DNA of 64,000 nucleotides from Bradyrhizobium sp. NP1. GTDB taxonomy: Bacteria > Pseudomonadota > Alphaproteobacteria > Rhizobiales > Xanthobacteraceae. The translations under genes and the position numbers were made by a program. Numbering within the stretch: the first letter of the stretch is position 1; each line of letters begins with the position of its first letter. Positions 8,725-16,798 of the stretch are shown here, one piece after another. The DNA lies in NCBI RefSeq assembly GCF_030378205.1, contig NZ_CP127385.1, positions 6,178,001-6,242,000 on the forward strand, read 5' to 3'. A model generated the notes under the pieces. The model searched no databases. It was not told where the DNA came from and saw nothing but the letters and a program-made list of their open reading frames with translations.

Positions 8725-9032
8725 GCTATGGAAATAAATCGCCGTCGCAATAAACCATTCGGACCCGGGGGCAGTACCCGGCGCCTCCACCCAAGCCCAC
8801 GAGCCACGCGGGCTTGGGCGGGGGCGAAACAGGATCGACGAGGGCGTAAAGGGCGTGCTTTTTCCCGGTATTGTTCCGCCGTTATCGGGCTACTGCAATA
8901 GTTGCCAACGACAACTATGCTCCGGTTGCTCAGGCTGCGTAACGCAGTTTGAAAGACCACTCTAAAGCCCTAGCGGGTTAAGCTCCGCTAGGCGGGGTTC
9001 GGAGGCACCTGGCAACAGAAGCCTCCACTTTA
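8725..9032 (+). ncRNA. ssrA: Two-piece (circularly permuted) tmRNA
   Basis: Alphaproteobacterial split tmRNA, which rescues stalled ribosomes and tags nascent proteins. The acceptor piece comes first: a T arm (stem 8765-8769/8777-8781, 7-base loop) followed by CGCCTCC (8782-8788) and discriminator A8789. The coding piece starts at 8820 with GGGGGCG, which pairs with CGCCTCC over 7 bp (one G-U), then GAAACAGGATCGACGAGGG. The tag frame is at 8904-8942. A terminal hairpin GGAGGC...GCCTCC lies near 9001-9028. The intervening 8793-8819 would be processed out. The bases after the discriminator are CCC, so the CCA end is not fully encoded. Outer ends are approximate. Confidence 0.95.
8904..8942 (+). 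other. tmRNA proteolysis-tag reading frame
   Basis: Codons GCC AAC GAC AAC TAT through GCG TAA read ANDNYAPVAQAA, the degradation tag added to stalled proteins. Its Ala-Ala end is the ClpX recognition signal, and the N-terminal half is where SspB adaptors bind in studied bacteria. The resume codon is the GCC at 8904 or a nearby Ala codon. Confidence 0.95.
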
Positions 9033-9185
9033 ACTACTCCCGCCGGGGCCTCATCGCGGCTTTTCCGCAACCGAATTCCACCGATGATGGCTGCTGACCT
9101 GCCGTCGGCGCCGGGGTACGATAGCGGCGCAGGCGAGTCGGCTTTCCGGGCGCGGCAACCAAGGACCAATTGACGCAAGGCGATC

Positions 9186-9701
9186 ATGGCGACCGATCAC
9201 ATCCGATATGACGTGCTGGCGCGCGACGCGCTGCGCGGGGTATTGCGGCGCGTGCTGAGCGATGCCGCCGTGCACGGGCTGCCCGGCGAGCATCATTTCT
9301 TCATCACCTTTCTCTCCAACGCCGAAGGGGTGAAACTGTCGCCCCGGCTGCTCGCGCAATATCCGGAGGAGATGACGATCATCCTGCAGCACCAGTTCTG
9401 GGATCTGCTGGTTTCGGAGGATCGTTTCGAGGTCGGCCTGTCGTTCGGCGGAATCCCCGAGCGGCTGGTGGTGCCGTTCAGCGCGATCAAGAGCTTCTTC
9501 GATCCTTCCGTGCAGTTCGGCCTGCAGTTCGATCCTGCCGACGGCACACGCGAGGCGGCGCCAGGCAACCTTCCCGCCGCGCCTCTTCCCACCGCCGTCG
9601 GCGCGCCCGCAGCCGAGCCGGCTGCCGAGAGCGCGGATGAACCCGCAAAGCCCACCGAGGGCGCCGAGGTGGTGCGGCTCGACCGCTTCCGCAAGAAATA
9701 A
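9186..9701 (+). CDS. sspB: SspB-type ClpXP protease adaptor
   Basis: 171-residue member of the alphaproteobacterial SspB family (formerly DUF1321). A globular domain of about 118 residues begins IRYDVLARDALRGVLRRVLSDAAVHGLPGEHHFFITF, contains the strand VKLSPRLLAQYPEEMTIILQHQFWDL, and is followed by a flexible Ala/Pro/Glu-rich linker. The protein ends in a short basic motif, VVRLDRFRKK, matching the ClpX-binding tail of SspB. Adaptors of this kind hand tmRNA-tagged proteins to ClpXP. The gene lies about 150 bp downstream of ssrA in the same direction, so the tag and its reader are encoded side by side. Confidence 0.93.
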   Translation: MATDHIRYDVLARDALRGVLRRVLSDAAVHGLPGEHHFFITFLSNAEGVKLSPRLLAQYPEEMTIILQHQFWDLLVSEDRFEVGLSFGGIPERLVVPFSAIKSFFDPSVQFGLQFDPADGTREAAPGNLPAAPLPTAVGAPAAEPAAESADEPAKPTEGAEVVRLDRFRKK

Positions 9702-9770
9702 TCCGCGCGCAGAAATCCGGCGCGGCGCTATTAGATGAGCATGTCGAAGACCGCGCATCGCGGCTTCAGG

Positions 9771-9846
9771 CTGGTGGTCCGATTCCAACATTCGCATCCC
9801 ATTGTGGCGGGCGCTTCTGCGAATGTTAGAATCAAATGACCACTAG
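9771..9846. repeat. CTAG-palindrome A1 (alpha subtype)
   Basis: Imperfect palindrome of about 76 bp. The left arm GTGGTCCGATTCCAACATT pairs with a right arm ending GACCAC and then CTAG. The core ATTCGCA/TGCGAAT is perfect and encloses a loop of about 20 bases. It closely resembles 21978-22052. First half of a two-hairpin unit between sspB and fumC. Confidence 0.85.
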
Positions 9847-9860
9847 CAAACTTGAAAATT

Positions 9861-9938
9861 CTGGTGGAGTTTTGGATTTGACGTTCGCTGCGCGAACCCG
9901 CGGCTAGTGGGAAGCGAATGTCAAATCCACTCCGCTAG
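9861..9938. repeat. CTAG-palindrome A2 (beta subtype), next to the fumC start
   Basis: Imperfect palindrome ending in CTAG at 9935-9938. The arms share GGATTTGACGTTCGCT and its near complement AGCGAATGTCAAATCC. It is related to 22067-22144 and 44166-44235. The right end is only 14 bases from the preferred fumC start, so the hairpin would lie in the fumC leader or promoter. Confidence 0.85.
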
Positions 9939-9952
9939 CACAGGACATGCTC

Positions 9953-11371
9953 ATGCCCCGCCCGCCCCGATCGCCGCAACGCCAATCGACGCGCGTTGAG
10001 ACCGACAGCTTCGGCCCGATCGACGTCGCCGCCGATCGCTACTGGGGCGCGCAGACCGAACGCTCCCGGCGCAATTTCCGCATCGGAGCGGACCGCATGC
10101 CGCTTCCGATCGTGCACGCGCTCGGCATCGTCAAGCTCGCCGCCGCCGAGACCAACCGCGCGCTCGGCCTGCTCGACAAGCGCCGCGCCACCGCGATCGC
10201 GCGCGCCGCGCGCGAGGTCATCGACGGCAAGCTCGACGATCATTTTCCCCTCGTGGTGTGGCAGACCGGCTCCGGCACCCAGACCAACATGAACCTGAAC
10301 GAGGTGATCGCCAACCGCGCCAACGAGCTGCTCGGCGGCGAGCGCGGCGCCAAGAAGCCGGTGCACCCGAACGACCACGTCAACATGAGCCAGTCGTCGA
10401 ACGATTCGTTTCCGACCGCCATGCACATCGCAGCCGCAAGCCGCATCACCGCCGACCTGATCCCGGCGCTCTCCGAGCTGTTGCGCGCGCTGCGCGCCAA
10501 GGAAAAGGCGTTCGCGAAGATCGTGAAGATCGGGCGCACCCATACCCAGGACGCAACCCCGCTGACGCTGGGCCAGGAATTTTCCGGCTATGCGGCGCAG
10601 GTCGAGAGCGGCATCGCACGGCTGCGCGTCGCGGTGAAGGACCTGTTCCCGCTGGCGCAGGGCGGCACCGCGGTCGGCACCGGGCTCAACGCGAAGCCGC
10701 GATTCGCCAAAATGTTCGCGCGCCAGGTCGCGAAGATCACGCGATTGCCGTTCACCAGCGCGCGCAACAAGTTCGAGGCGCTGGCGTCGAACGACGCCTA
10801 TGTGTTCGCGCATGGTGCGATCAACTCGGTCGCGACCGGCCTGTTCAAGATCGCCAACGACATCCGCCTGCTCGGCTCGGGCCCGCGCTCAGGTCTTGGC
10901 GAACTGATTCTCCCCGAGAACGAGCCGGGCTCGTCGATTATGCCGGGCAAGGTCAATCCGACTCAGTGCGAGGCGATGACGATGGTTTGCTGCCAGGTGT
11001 TCGGCAACCAGACAGCGATTACGGTGGGCGGCAGCCAGGGTCATTTCGAGCTCAACGTGTATAAGCCGCTTCTGGCATATTGTATGATGCATTCCATTCA
11101 GCTGCTCGCCGACGCGGCACGCTCGTTTACCGAGCACTGCGTTGACGGAATACGCGCTGACGAAAAACGCATCCGCGACCTTATGCAGCGCTCCCTGATG
11201 CTGGTGACGGCGCTGGCGCCAAAAATCGGCTACGATAATGCGGCGAAGGTGGCCAAAGCAGCGCATGCGCGCGGCACGACTCTGAAGGAAGAGGCCGTGC
11301 GGCTTGGCTTCGTCTCCGCGGCCGAATTCGACCGGCTTGTGCAGCCGGACAAAATGACACACCCGGGTTGA
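9953..11371 (+). CDS. fumC: Fumarate hydratase, class II
   Basis: 472-residue class II fumarase of the aspartase/fumarase superfamily, interconverting fumarate and malate in the TCA cycle without an iron-sulfur cluster. The superfamily signature [11 protein letters not shown] lies near residue 325, the substrate motifs [15 protein letters not shown] and [15 protein letters not shown] are present, and the catalytic segment [20 protein letters not shown] is intact. Two ATGs are possible (9947 and 9953); the second has AGGA seven bases upstream and is preferred. It follows sspB across a two-hairpin repeat. The downstream DUF4169 and RHH genes commonly accompany fumC in related genomes. Confidence 0.96.
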   Translation: MPRPPRSPQRQSTRVETDSFGPIDVAADRYWGAQTERSRRNFRIGADRMPLPIVHALGIVKLAAAETNRALGLLDKRRATAIARAAREVIDGKLDDHFPLVVWQTGSGTQTNMNLNEVIANRANELLGGERGAKKPVHPNDHVNMSQSSNDSFPTAMHIAAASRITADLIPALSELLRALRAKEKAFAKIVKIGRTHTQDATPLTLGQEFSGYAAQVESGIARLRVAVKDLFPLAQGGTAVGTGLNAKPRFAKMFARQVAKITRLPFTSARNKFEALASNDAYVFAHGAINSVATGLFKIANDIRLLGSGPRSGLGELILPENEPGSSIMPGKVNPTQCEAMTMVCCQVFGNQTAITVGGSQGHFELNVYKPLLAYCMMHSIQLLADAARSFTEHCVDGIRADEKRIRDLMQRSLMLVTALAPKIGYDNAAKVAKAAHARGTTLKEEAVRLGFVSAAEFDRLVQPDKMTHPG

Positions 11372-11497
11372 TCGCCGCGAAGCTTCGGTAGAAGTACGGT
11401 GGTATGGTTATCAATCGTATCACCTGAAAGGCTGAGGCGGGTCGCCTACCAGGGCGACAGCCGTGCGTGTTAGTGCGCGGCTATTTCGTTTTTGCCG

Positions 11498-11521
11498 GGT
11501 GATATCTATTTTGGTGATATC
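11498..11521. promoter_or_regulatory. Direct repeat upstream of the DUF4169-RHH operon
   Basis: The 9-mer GGTGATATC occurs twice (11498-11506 and 11513-11521) with a 15-bp period, about 110 bp before the DUF4169 start. Because the second operon gene encodes a ribbon-helix-helix protein, which often binds repeated short boxes, this is a candidate autoregulatory site. That is inference only. The rest of 11372-11632 shows nothing clear. Confidence 0.3.
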
Positions 11522-11632
11522 GAAGGGCCAGATGGGGATTTCTGAAATGACGATCGGGTCGTCCGGCGCGTGGCGCAACCACACATGCGTTGGGCACGAA
11601 TGGCTTCCAGTGCTCGGATGATGGAGACGAGC

Positions 11633-11821
11633 ATGGGAGAGTTGATCAATATGAAGCGTTTCAAGAAACGCAGCGAGCGCGAGCAGGCGGCGCGACAGGC
11701 CGACGCCAACCGCGCGCGTTTCGGCCAGAGCAAGGCCGAGCGCGCCGGCGAGGCATCGCGCAGCAAGCGCGCGAGCAAACTGCTCGATCAGCACCGCATC
11801 GAAGGTGAGGACGCGTCATGA
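11633..11821 (+). CDS. DUF4169 family small basic protein
   Basis: 62-residue, highly charged protein starting MGELINMKRFKKRSEREQ and continuing with Ala/Arg-rich helix-forming sequence that includes RARFGQSKAERAGEASR. This matches the small DUF4169 family, whose function is unknown. The ATG at 11633 is preferred over upstream GTG/ATG codons because GGAG lies about 8 bases before it and the family begins M-G-(E/D)-(L/I)-(I/V)-N. Its stop overlaps the start of the ribbon-helix-helix gene by 4 bases, so the pair is co-translated. Confidence 0.85.
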   Translation: MGELINMKRFKKRSEREQAARQADANRARFGQSKAERAGEASRSKRASKLLDQHRIEGEDAS

Positions 11822-12069
11822 AGTCGCCCGTGGTGAAACGCTCGATCGTCGTCGCCGGGCACAAGACCAGCGTCAGCCTCGAAGAGGCGTTCTGGAACGG
11901 CATGAAGGAGATCTCGGGCCTGCGCAACATGACGCTGTCGGAGCTCGTGGGCGAGATCGACAACAACCGGCAGCAGGGCAACCTGTCGTCGGCGATTCGC
12001 CTGTTCGTGCTCGACTACTTCAAGACCCGCGCCAACGGCTCCGCGCACGAGATCAAGGCGCAGCTCTGA
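11818..12069 (+). CDS. Ribbon-helix-helix domain protein
   Basis: 83-residue protein with the RHH_4-type pattern: a beta-ribbon KRSIVVAGHKTSVSLEEAFW, then helices around NGMKEISGLRNMTLSELVGEID and SSAIRLFVLDYFK. RHH proteins bind DNA as dimers through the ribbon, or serve as small structural proteins; the target is unknown. It overlaps the DUF4169 gene by ATGA. The linkage fumC-DUF4169-RHH suggests a conserved unit, but nothing in the sequence ties it to fumarate metabolism. Confidence 0.88.
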   Translation: MKSPVVKRSIVVAGHKTSVSLEEAFWNGMKEISGLRNMTLSELVGEIDNNRQQGNLSSAIRLFVLDYFKTRANGSAHEIKAQL

Positions 12070-12093
12070 GACACTCCGCCGGAAGCGGAGGGC

Positions 12094-12117
12094 GCGGGCG
12101 CACATCAGCGCGCCCGC
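12094..12117. terminator. GC-rich hairpin between convergent genes
   Basis: GCGGGCGC (12094-12101) pairs with GCGCCCGC (12110-12117) across an 8-base loop, between the stops of the RHH gene and the convergent TPR gene. There is no T tract, so it is only a candidate bidirectional terminator. Confidence 0.4.
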
Positions 12118-12138
12118 ACGCCCCGCCTTGCGCGAACG

Positions 12139-12744
12139 TCAGTAGACGAGCCCGGAGCCGGGCGGCTGCGCAAGCGCGGCGGCCAGCGAGCGGTACTCGT
12201 CACAATCGGTGCCGCAGATCGAAGCGATCCTGCGCAAATGATACTCCGCCTGGTCGCGGTTGCCCTGCTCGATCTGCCACAGGCCGTAATATTGCCAGGT
12301 CAGCACGTGGTTCGGATCGGACTTCAGCGCGCGCTCGTACCAGACCTGCGACAGCCTGTAGTCGCCGAGCTTGCGGTAGGAATAGCCGATCAGGTTGGCG
12401 ACATTGGCGTAGTCGTCATGGCCGAGCGCATGGAGTTGCCGGATCGCGCCTTCGTAGTCGTTGCGATCGTAGATCGTCGGATAGGCCGCCCGATAGCCCG
12501 CAACGAAGGCGGGATCGGACAGGAAGGACTGCTTGCTGGATTTCTTGGTGCGGTGGCTCGATCGCTCGGCCGGGGCAGGTTTCGTGTTCGAGGACGATGA
12601 CGGCCTCATGATGTCCTCGCCGGGGGGACCGCCCCCTCCTCCTCCGCCGCCTCCGGCGGCGAATGCCCGATTGGCCGGGGTTCCTGTCAGCGACGCCAGA
12701 AAAAAGAACGTCAGCGTCACCACTTGGGTCGCCGATTTGATCAT
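12139..12744 (-). CDS. Exported tetratricopeptide-repeat protein
   Basis: 201 residues. An N-terminal signal peptide (MIKSATQVVTLTFFFLASLTGTPANRAFA) is followed by a run of nine glycines, a Ser/Pro/Lys-rich linker and two or three TPR units around residues 95-180 (YEGAIRQLHALGHDDYANVANLIGYSYRKLGD, then YRLSQVWYERALKSDPNHVLTWQYYG). The cysteines in SICGTDCDEY near the C-terminus may form a disulfide in the periplasm. GGGAG lies upstream of the ATG at 12744. No enzymatic motif is visible; a scaffolding role in the envelope is the usual expectation for such proteins. Confidence 0.85.
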   Translation of the reverse strand: MIKSATQVVTLTFFFLASLTGTPANRAFAAGGGGGGGGGPPGEDIMRPSSSSNTKPAPAERSSHRTKKSSKQSFLSDPAFVAGYRAAYPTIYDRNDYEGAIRQLHALGHDDYANVANLIGYSYRKLGDYRLSQVWYERALKSDPNHVLTWQYYGLWQIEQGNRDQAEYHLRRIASICGTDCDEYRSLAAALAQPPGSGLVY

Positions 12745-12851
12745 GTGCGTCTCCCAATTGCGGTGTGAACTGATGCCCCCCTGCCGTTGCCGTAAACCCC
12801 GCCTTGCACCCGGCATTCCCGCCCGTTCCGCGCAAGACCGCGCGATCCGTG

Positions 12852-12867
12852 TTTAAAATCGCTCTAA
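12852..12867. promoter_or_regulatory. Candidate iron-control box upstream of feoA
   Basis: The AT-rich imperfect dyad TTTAAAATCGCTCTAA stands out in a GC-rich region 61 bp before feoA. It loosely resembles the TTTAGAA...TTCTAAA iron-control element recognised by Irr/Fur-type regulators in rhizobia. The match is imperfect and unproven. Confidence 0.25.
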
Positions 12868-12928
12868 GGTCGCGCGTCATTGCAGGCACCGCGCTTGACC
12901 TTGCGGTTGCCGATTGAAAATACAGGCC

Positions 12929-13204
12929 ATGACCGAAATGACCGATACGCGGGCCCGGATGCCGCTCGGACTGGCCAGGCGCGGCTATTCCGGCGTGATT
13001 CAGCACATCAATGCCCACGACGCGGGCTCGGCGCTGTCAGACGCCGAGCTGGAAAGCCGCCTGATCGAGCTCGGCTTCGTCGAAGGCGCCAGGGTCGAGG
13101 TGCTCCACGAAGGCATTGTCGGCCGCGACCCGATTGCGGTCAGGGTCGACAACGTCACCATTGCAGTGCGCCGGCGCGAAGCCATGGCCGTCATCGTGGC
13201 CTGA
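12929..13204 (+). CDS. feoA: Ferrous iron transport protein A
   Basis: 91-residue SH3-like FeoA protein. The segment RRGYSGVIQHINA, the conserved LIELGFVEGARVEVLHEG and the closing strand AVRVDNVTIAVRRREAMAVIV are the family pattern. FeoA is a small cytosolic partner needed for FeoB-mediated ferrous iron uptake. The ATG at 12929 is chosen over an upstream TTG; a second ATG at 12938 is also possible. feoB begins 21 bp downstream. No FeoC is present. Confidence 0.93.
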   Translation: MTEMTDTRARMPLGLARRGYSGVIQHINAHDAGSALSDAELESRLIELGFVEGARVEVLHEGIVGRDPIAVRVDNVTIAVRRREAMAVIVA

Positions 13205-13225
13205 GGCAAGGCAGATTCCCGAGCC

Positions 13226-15097
13226 ATGGAAGCACCGTTGATGCATCTCGCCCTCGTGGGCACGCCGAACAGCGGCAAGACGTCGCTGTTCAACGCGCTG
13301 ACCGGCAGCCGCCAGAAGGTGGCGAACTATCCGGGCGTCACGGTCGAGCGCAAGGAGGGTTCGTTCGTCACGCCGAAGGGCCGCCAGGTTTCGCTGGTCG
13401 ATCTGCCCGGCACCTATTCGCTGCGCGGCCGCAGCCCGGACGAGGAGATCACCCGCGACGTGGTGCTCGGACGCGCCACCGGCGAGGCGCTGCCCGACCT
13501 CGTGCTCTGCGTGGCCGATTCCACCAATCTGCGCCTGACCATCCGCCTGGTGCTCGAACTGAAGAGCACCGGCCGCCCGCTGGCGCTCGTGCTCAACATG
13601 TTCGACATCGCGACCCGGCGCGGCGTCACGGTCGACGTGCCGCGTCTTTCGGAGGCGCTCGGCATCCCCGTCGTCACCTCGATCGCGGTGCGCAAGGGCG
13701 GCACCGCCGACCTGTTGCAGCTGACCGACGAATTGCTCACCGAGGCGCCGGCGCCGGACCGGCGGAACCTGTGGGAGCCGCTGACGGTGTCGCAGCTGCG
13801 CGCCTTCCAGCGCGAGGCCGACCGCATCATCGCGACCACGGTCAGCCTGCCGGCCCGGCCCGACACCTGGACCGCGCGGATCGACGCGGTCGTGCTGCAC
13901 CCGGTCGGCGGGCTTGCGATCCTGCTTGCGATCCTGTTCGTGATGTTCCAGGCGGTGTTCGCCTGGGCGCAACCCCTGATGCAGCTGCTGTCGGCCGGCT
14001 TCGACGCCGCCGGGCAGTTCGTTCACGACACCCTCCCTGCGGGCCTGGTACAGAGCTTCCTGCAGAACGGCGTGATCTCCGGCGTCGGCAGCGTCATCGT
14101 GTTCCTGCCGCAGATCATCATCATCTTCCTGTTCATCCTTCTCCTGGAAGACTTCGGCTACATGGCGCGCGCCGCGTTCCTGATGGACCGCATCATGGGC
14201 GGCGCTGGCCTGCACGGCCGCGCCTTCATTCCGCTGCTATCGAGCTTCGCCTGCGCCATCCCCGGCATCATGGCGACGCGGGTGATCGACAACCGGCGCG
14301 ATCGCCTGACCACGATCCTGATCGCGCCGCTGATGACCTGCTCGGCGCGCATTCCGGTCTACACCCTGATCATCTCGGCCTTCATCCCGCCAAAACTGAT
14401 CGGCGGCTGGATCAATCTGCAGGGGCTCGTGATGTTCGGCCTCTACGCCACCGGCATCGCCTCGGCGCTCGGCGTCTCCTTCGTGATCAAGCACCTGATG
14501 CTGCGCGACTACCAGCCCGCGCCCTTCATGCTGGAACTGCCGGACTACAAGATGCCGCGGCTGCGCAGCATCGCGATCGGCATCTACACGCGCGCCAAAA
14601 TGTTCCTGCAGCGCGCCGGCACCACGATCTTCTCGATGATGGTGCTGATCTGGTTCCTGGCGTCGTTTCCGCAAGCGCCGGAAGGCGCCACCGAGCCCGC
14701 GATCAACTACAGCCTCGCCGCCATGATCGGCAAGGCGATCGAGCCGCTGCTCGCCCCGCTCGGCTTCAACTGGCAGATCGCCGTCGCCCTGATCCCCGGC
14801 ATGGCCGCGCGCGAGGTCGCCGTCGCGGCGCTCGGCACCGTCTATGCGATCGAGGGCGGCAAGGAAGCGGCCGAGCAGATCGGCGCGGTGCTCGCCACCA
14901 AATGGAGCCTCGCCACCGCGCTCTCGCTGCTCGCCTGGTACATCTTCGCGCCGCAATGCGCCTCCACGCTCGCGGTGATCCGCCGCGAGACCGGAAGCTG
15001 GAAATGGATGGCGGCGACCTTCGCCTACATGCTGGCGCTCGCCTATGCCGCGAGCCTTGCGACCTACAATATCGCGGTCGCGCTGGGGGCCGGTTAG
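13226..15097 (+). CDS. feoB: Ferrous iron transporter B
   Basis: 623-residue inner-membrane Fe(II) permease with an N-terminal G-protein domain. G1 is GTPNSGKT at residues 12-19, G3 lies in DLPGTYSL, and G4 is the NMFD motif. A helical guanine-dissociation-inhibitor domain and then the membrane part follow, with two Gate motifs (GVGSVIVFLPQI and GMAAREVAVAALG). The protein is somewhat shorter than the 770-residue E. coli FeoB, as is common in alphaproteobacteria. It forms an operon with feoA; iron-responsive control is expected. Confidence 0.96.
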   Translation: MEAPLMHLALVGTPNSGKTSLFNALTGSRQKVANYPGVTVERKEGSFVTPKGRQVSLVDLPGTYSLRGRSPDEEITRDVVLGRATGEALPDLVLCVADSTNLRLTIRLVLELKSTGRPLALVLNMFDIATRRGVTVDVPRLSEALGIPVVTSIAVRKGGTADLLQLTDELLTEAPAPDRRNLWEPLTVSQLRAFQREADRIIATTVSLPARPDTWTARIDAVVLHPVGGLAILLAILFVMFQAVFAWAQPLMQLLSAGFDAAGQFVHDTLPAGLVQSFLQNGVISGVGSVIVFLPQIIIIFLFILLLEDFGYMARAAFLMDRIMGGAGLHGRAFIPLLSSFACAIPGIMATRVIDNRRDRLTTILIAPLMTCSARIPVYTLIISAFIPPKLIGGWINLQGLVMFGLYATGIASALGVSFVIKHLMLRDYQPAPFMLELPDYKMPRLRSIAIGIYTRAKMFLQRAGTTIFSMMVLIWFLASFPQAPEGATEPAINYSLAAMIGKAIEPLLAPLGFNWQIAVALIPGMAAREVAVAALGTVYAIEGGKEAAEQIGAVLATKWSLATALSLLAWYIFAPQCASTLAVIRRETGSWKWMAATFAYMLALAYAASLATYNIAVALGAG

Positions 15098-15223
15098 TTC
15101 CCGCTTGCGCTGTCGGCGCCTGACTTCTATCTATGGCGCTCCGATCCGATAACCCCATGGAGCCCGAAATGGATTTCGCCCCGCACACCGCGCCGCGATC
15201 CCAATCCATTCCGGAAGCTCTGC

Positions 15224-16798
15224 ATGACCGCCCTCGTTATCCTGGATTCGATTTCCCTTTCCACGCCTGACGGACGCCCCCTCTTCGACCATCTGACGCT
15301 TGCGCTAGCGCGCGAGCGGACCGGCTTGGTCGGACGCAATGGCTGCGGCAAATCCACGCTGCTCCGCCTGATCTCGGGCGTGGCCGAACCTGCCAAAGGC
15401 ACCGTCCATCGGTCGGGCTCGATCGGCACGCTGGCCCAACACGTCGACGAGCGGCTCACCGTCGCGCAGGCGCTCGGCATCGACCGGGCGCTGGCGCGCC
15501 TGCGCCGGCTTGCGCGCGGCGACGGCTCGCTCGACGATGTCGGCGATGCCGACTGGACGCTGGAAAGCCGCGTCCATGCCGCGCTCGCCGAGACCGGATT
15601 GCCCGGCCTGCCGCTGCAGCGCCCGATGGCTTCCTTGAGCGGCGGCGAACGCACGCGCGTGGCGCTGGCGCGTCTCCTGGTCGAGGCGCCGGATTTGCTG
15701 CTGTTGGACGAACCGACCAACAATCTCGATGCGGACGGCCGCAAGGCCGTCGCCGCACTGCTGGCGCGCTGGCAAGGCGGTGTGGTCGTCGCCAGCCATG
15801 ACCGCGAACTGCTGGAGCAGGTCGAGCGCATCGTCGAGCTGACGCCGGTGGGCGTCACGGTGTTCGGCGGGGCATGGAGTGCGTTCGCCGAGGCGCGTGA
15901 CGCCGCACGGGCGCGGGCCGAAGCCGATCTCGAGCGCGCCGCCGATGCGCTGCGCCATGCCGAGCGCAGCACGCAGAAGGCCAGGGAGAAGAAAGCGCGG
16001 CGCGACAAGGCCGGCCGCGCCTGGCGCGACAAGGGCATCGAGGACAAGATGTTCATGGACCGCGAGAAGCAGCGCGCCGAGAACAGCGCCGCCCGCGAAG
16101 GCCGCATCGCCGAGCGGCAGATCGAGGATCGCAGCGAAGCGCTGGCCGAAGCCCGCACGCGCGTCGAAGTGCTCACCCCGCTCACGATCGAGCTGCCGAA
16201 GACCGGATTGCCGCACAGCCGCGAACTGATCGCGTTCCGTGACGTCGTGATGGCGCAGGGCGACCGCCCGCTGTTCGGCCCGCTGTCGTTCGAGATACGC
16301 GGCCCCGCACGCATCGCCGTCAGCGGCGCCAACGGCTCCGGCAAGACCACGCTGCTGCGTCTTATCTCCTGCGATCTCGAACCCCGCTCGGGCGAAATCC
16401 GCCGCCAGACCGGGCGCATCGCCGTGCTCGATCAACATGTCGGCTTGCTCGATCCGGCCTCCAGCATCCTCGACAATATGCGCCGCGAGAACCCCGACCT
16501 CACGGACAACGCGGCATACGCGACGCTGGCGCGCTTTGCCTTCCGCAACCGCGCGGCGCTACAGATCGCAGGCACATTGAGCGGCGGAGAATGGCTGCGC
16601 GCCGGCATGGCGTGCGTGTTCGCTCGACCCGAGCCGCCGTTGCTCCTGCTGCTCGACGAGCCGACCAATCACCTCGACATCGCTTCGATCGAGGAACTGG
16701 AGCAGGCGCTGCGGACGTTCGACGGCGCACTGGCCGTGGTAAGCCACGACCGGGCCTTTCTGCGCAACATCGGAATCGACCGCGAGATATCCCTCTAA
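15224..16798 (+). CDS. ABC-F family ATPase (ribosome-associated type)
   Basis: 524 residues with two ABC cassettes and no membrane segments. Cassette 1 has Walker A GRNGCGKST near residue 38, signature LSGGERTRVALARLL and Walker B LLLLDEPTNNLD; cassette 2 has GANGSGKTT, LSGGEWLRAGMA and LLLLLDEPTNHLD. The linker between them is very basic and charged (about residues 225-310, RAEADLERAADALRHAERS onward), as in ABC-F translation factors that bind the ribosomal E site. Which subfamily it belongs to (Uup-, EttA- or resistance-type) cannot be settled by eye. Its stop overlaps the stop of the convergent lysR gene. Confidence 0.92.
   Translation: MTALVILDSISLSTPDGRPLFDHLTLALARERTGLVGRNGCGKSTLLRLISGVAEPAKGTVHRSGSIGTLAQHVDERLTVAQALGIDRALARLRRLARGDGSLDDVGDADWTLESRVHAALAETGLPGLPLQRPMASLSGGERTRVALARLLVEAPDLLLLDEPTNNLDADGRKAVAALLARWQGGVVVASHDRELLEQVERIVELTPVGVTVFGGAWSAFAEARDAARARAEADLERAADALRHAERSTQKAREKKARRDKAGRAWRDKGIEDKMFMDREKQRAENSAAREGRIAERQIEDRSEALAEARTRVEVLTPLTIELPKTGLPHSRELIAFRDVVMAQGDRPLFGPLSFEIRGPARIAVSGANGSGKTTLLRLISCDLEPRSGEIRRQTGRIAVLDQHVGLLDPASSILDNMRRENPDLTDNAAYATLARFAFRNRAALQIAGTLSGGEWLRAGMACVFARPEPPLLLLLDEPTNHLDIASIEELEQALRTFDGALAVVSHDRAFLRNIGIDREISL

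Noticed and set aside
12880..15123. Plus-strand open frame of more than 700 codons overlapping feoA and feoB
   Set aside because: It is in a different phase from FeoA and FeoB, has an Arg/Pro-rich composition typical of shadows, and the real FeoA and FeoB frames show all motifs.
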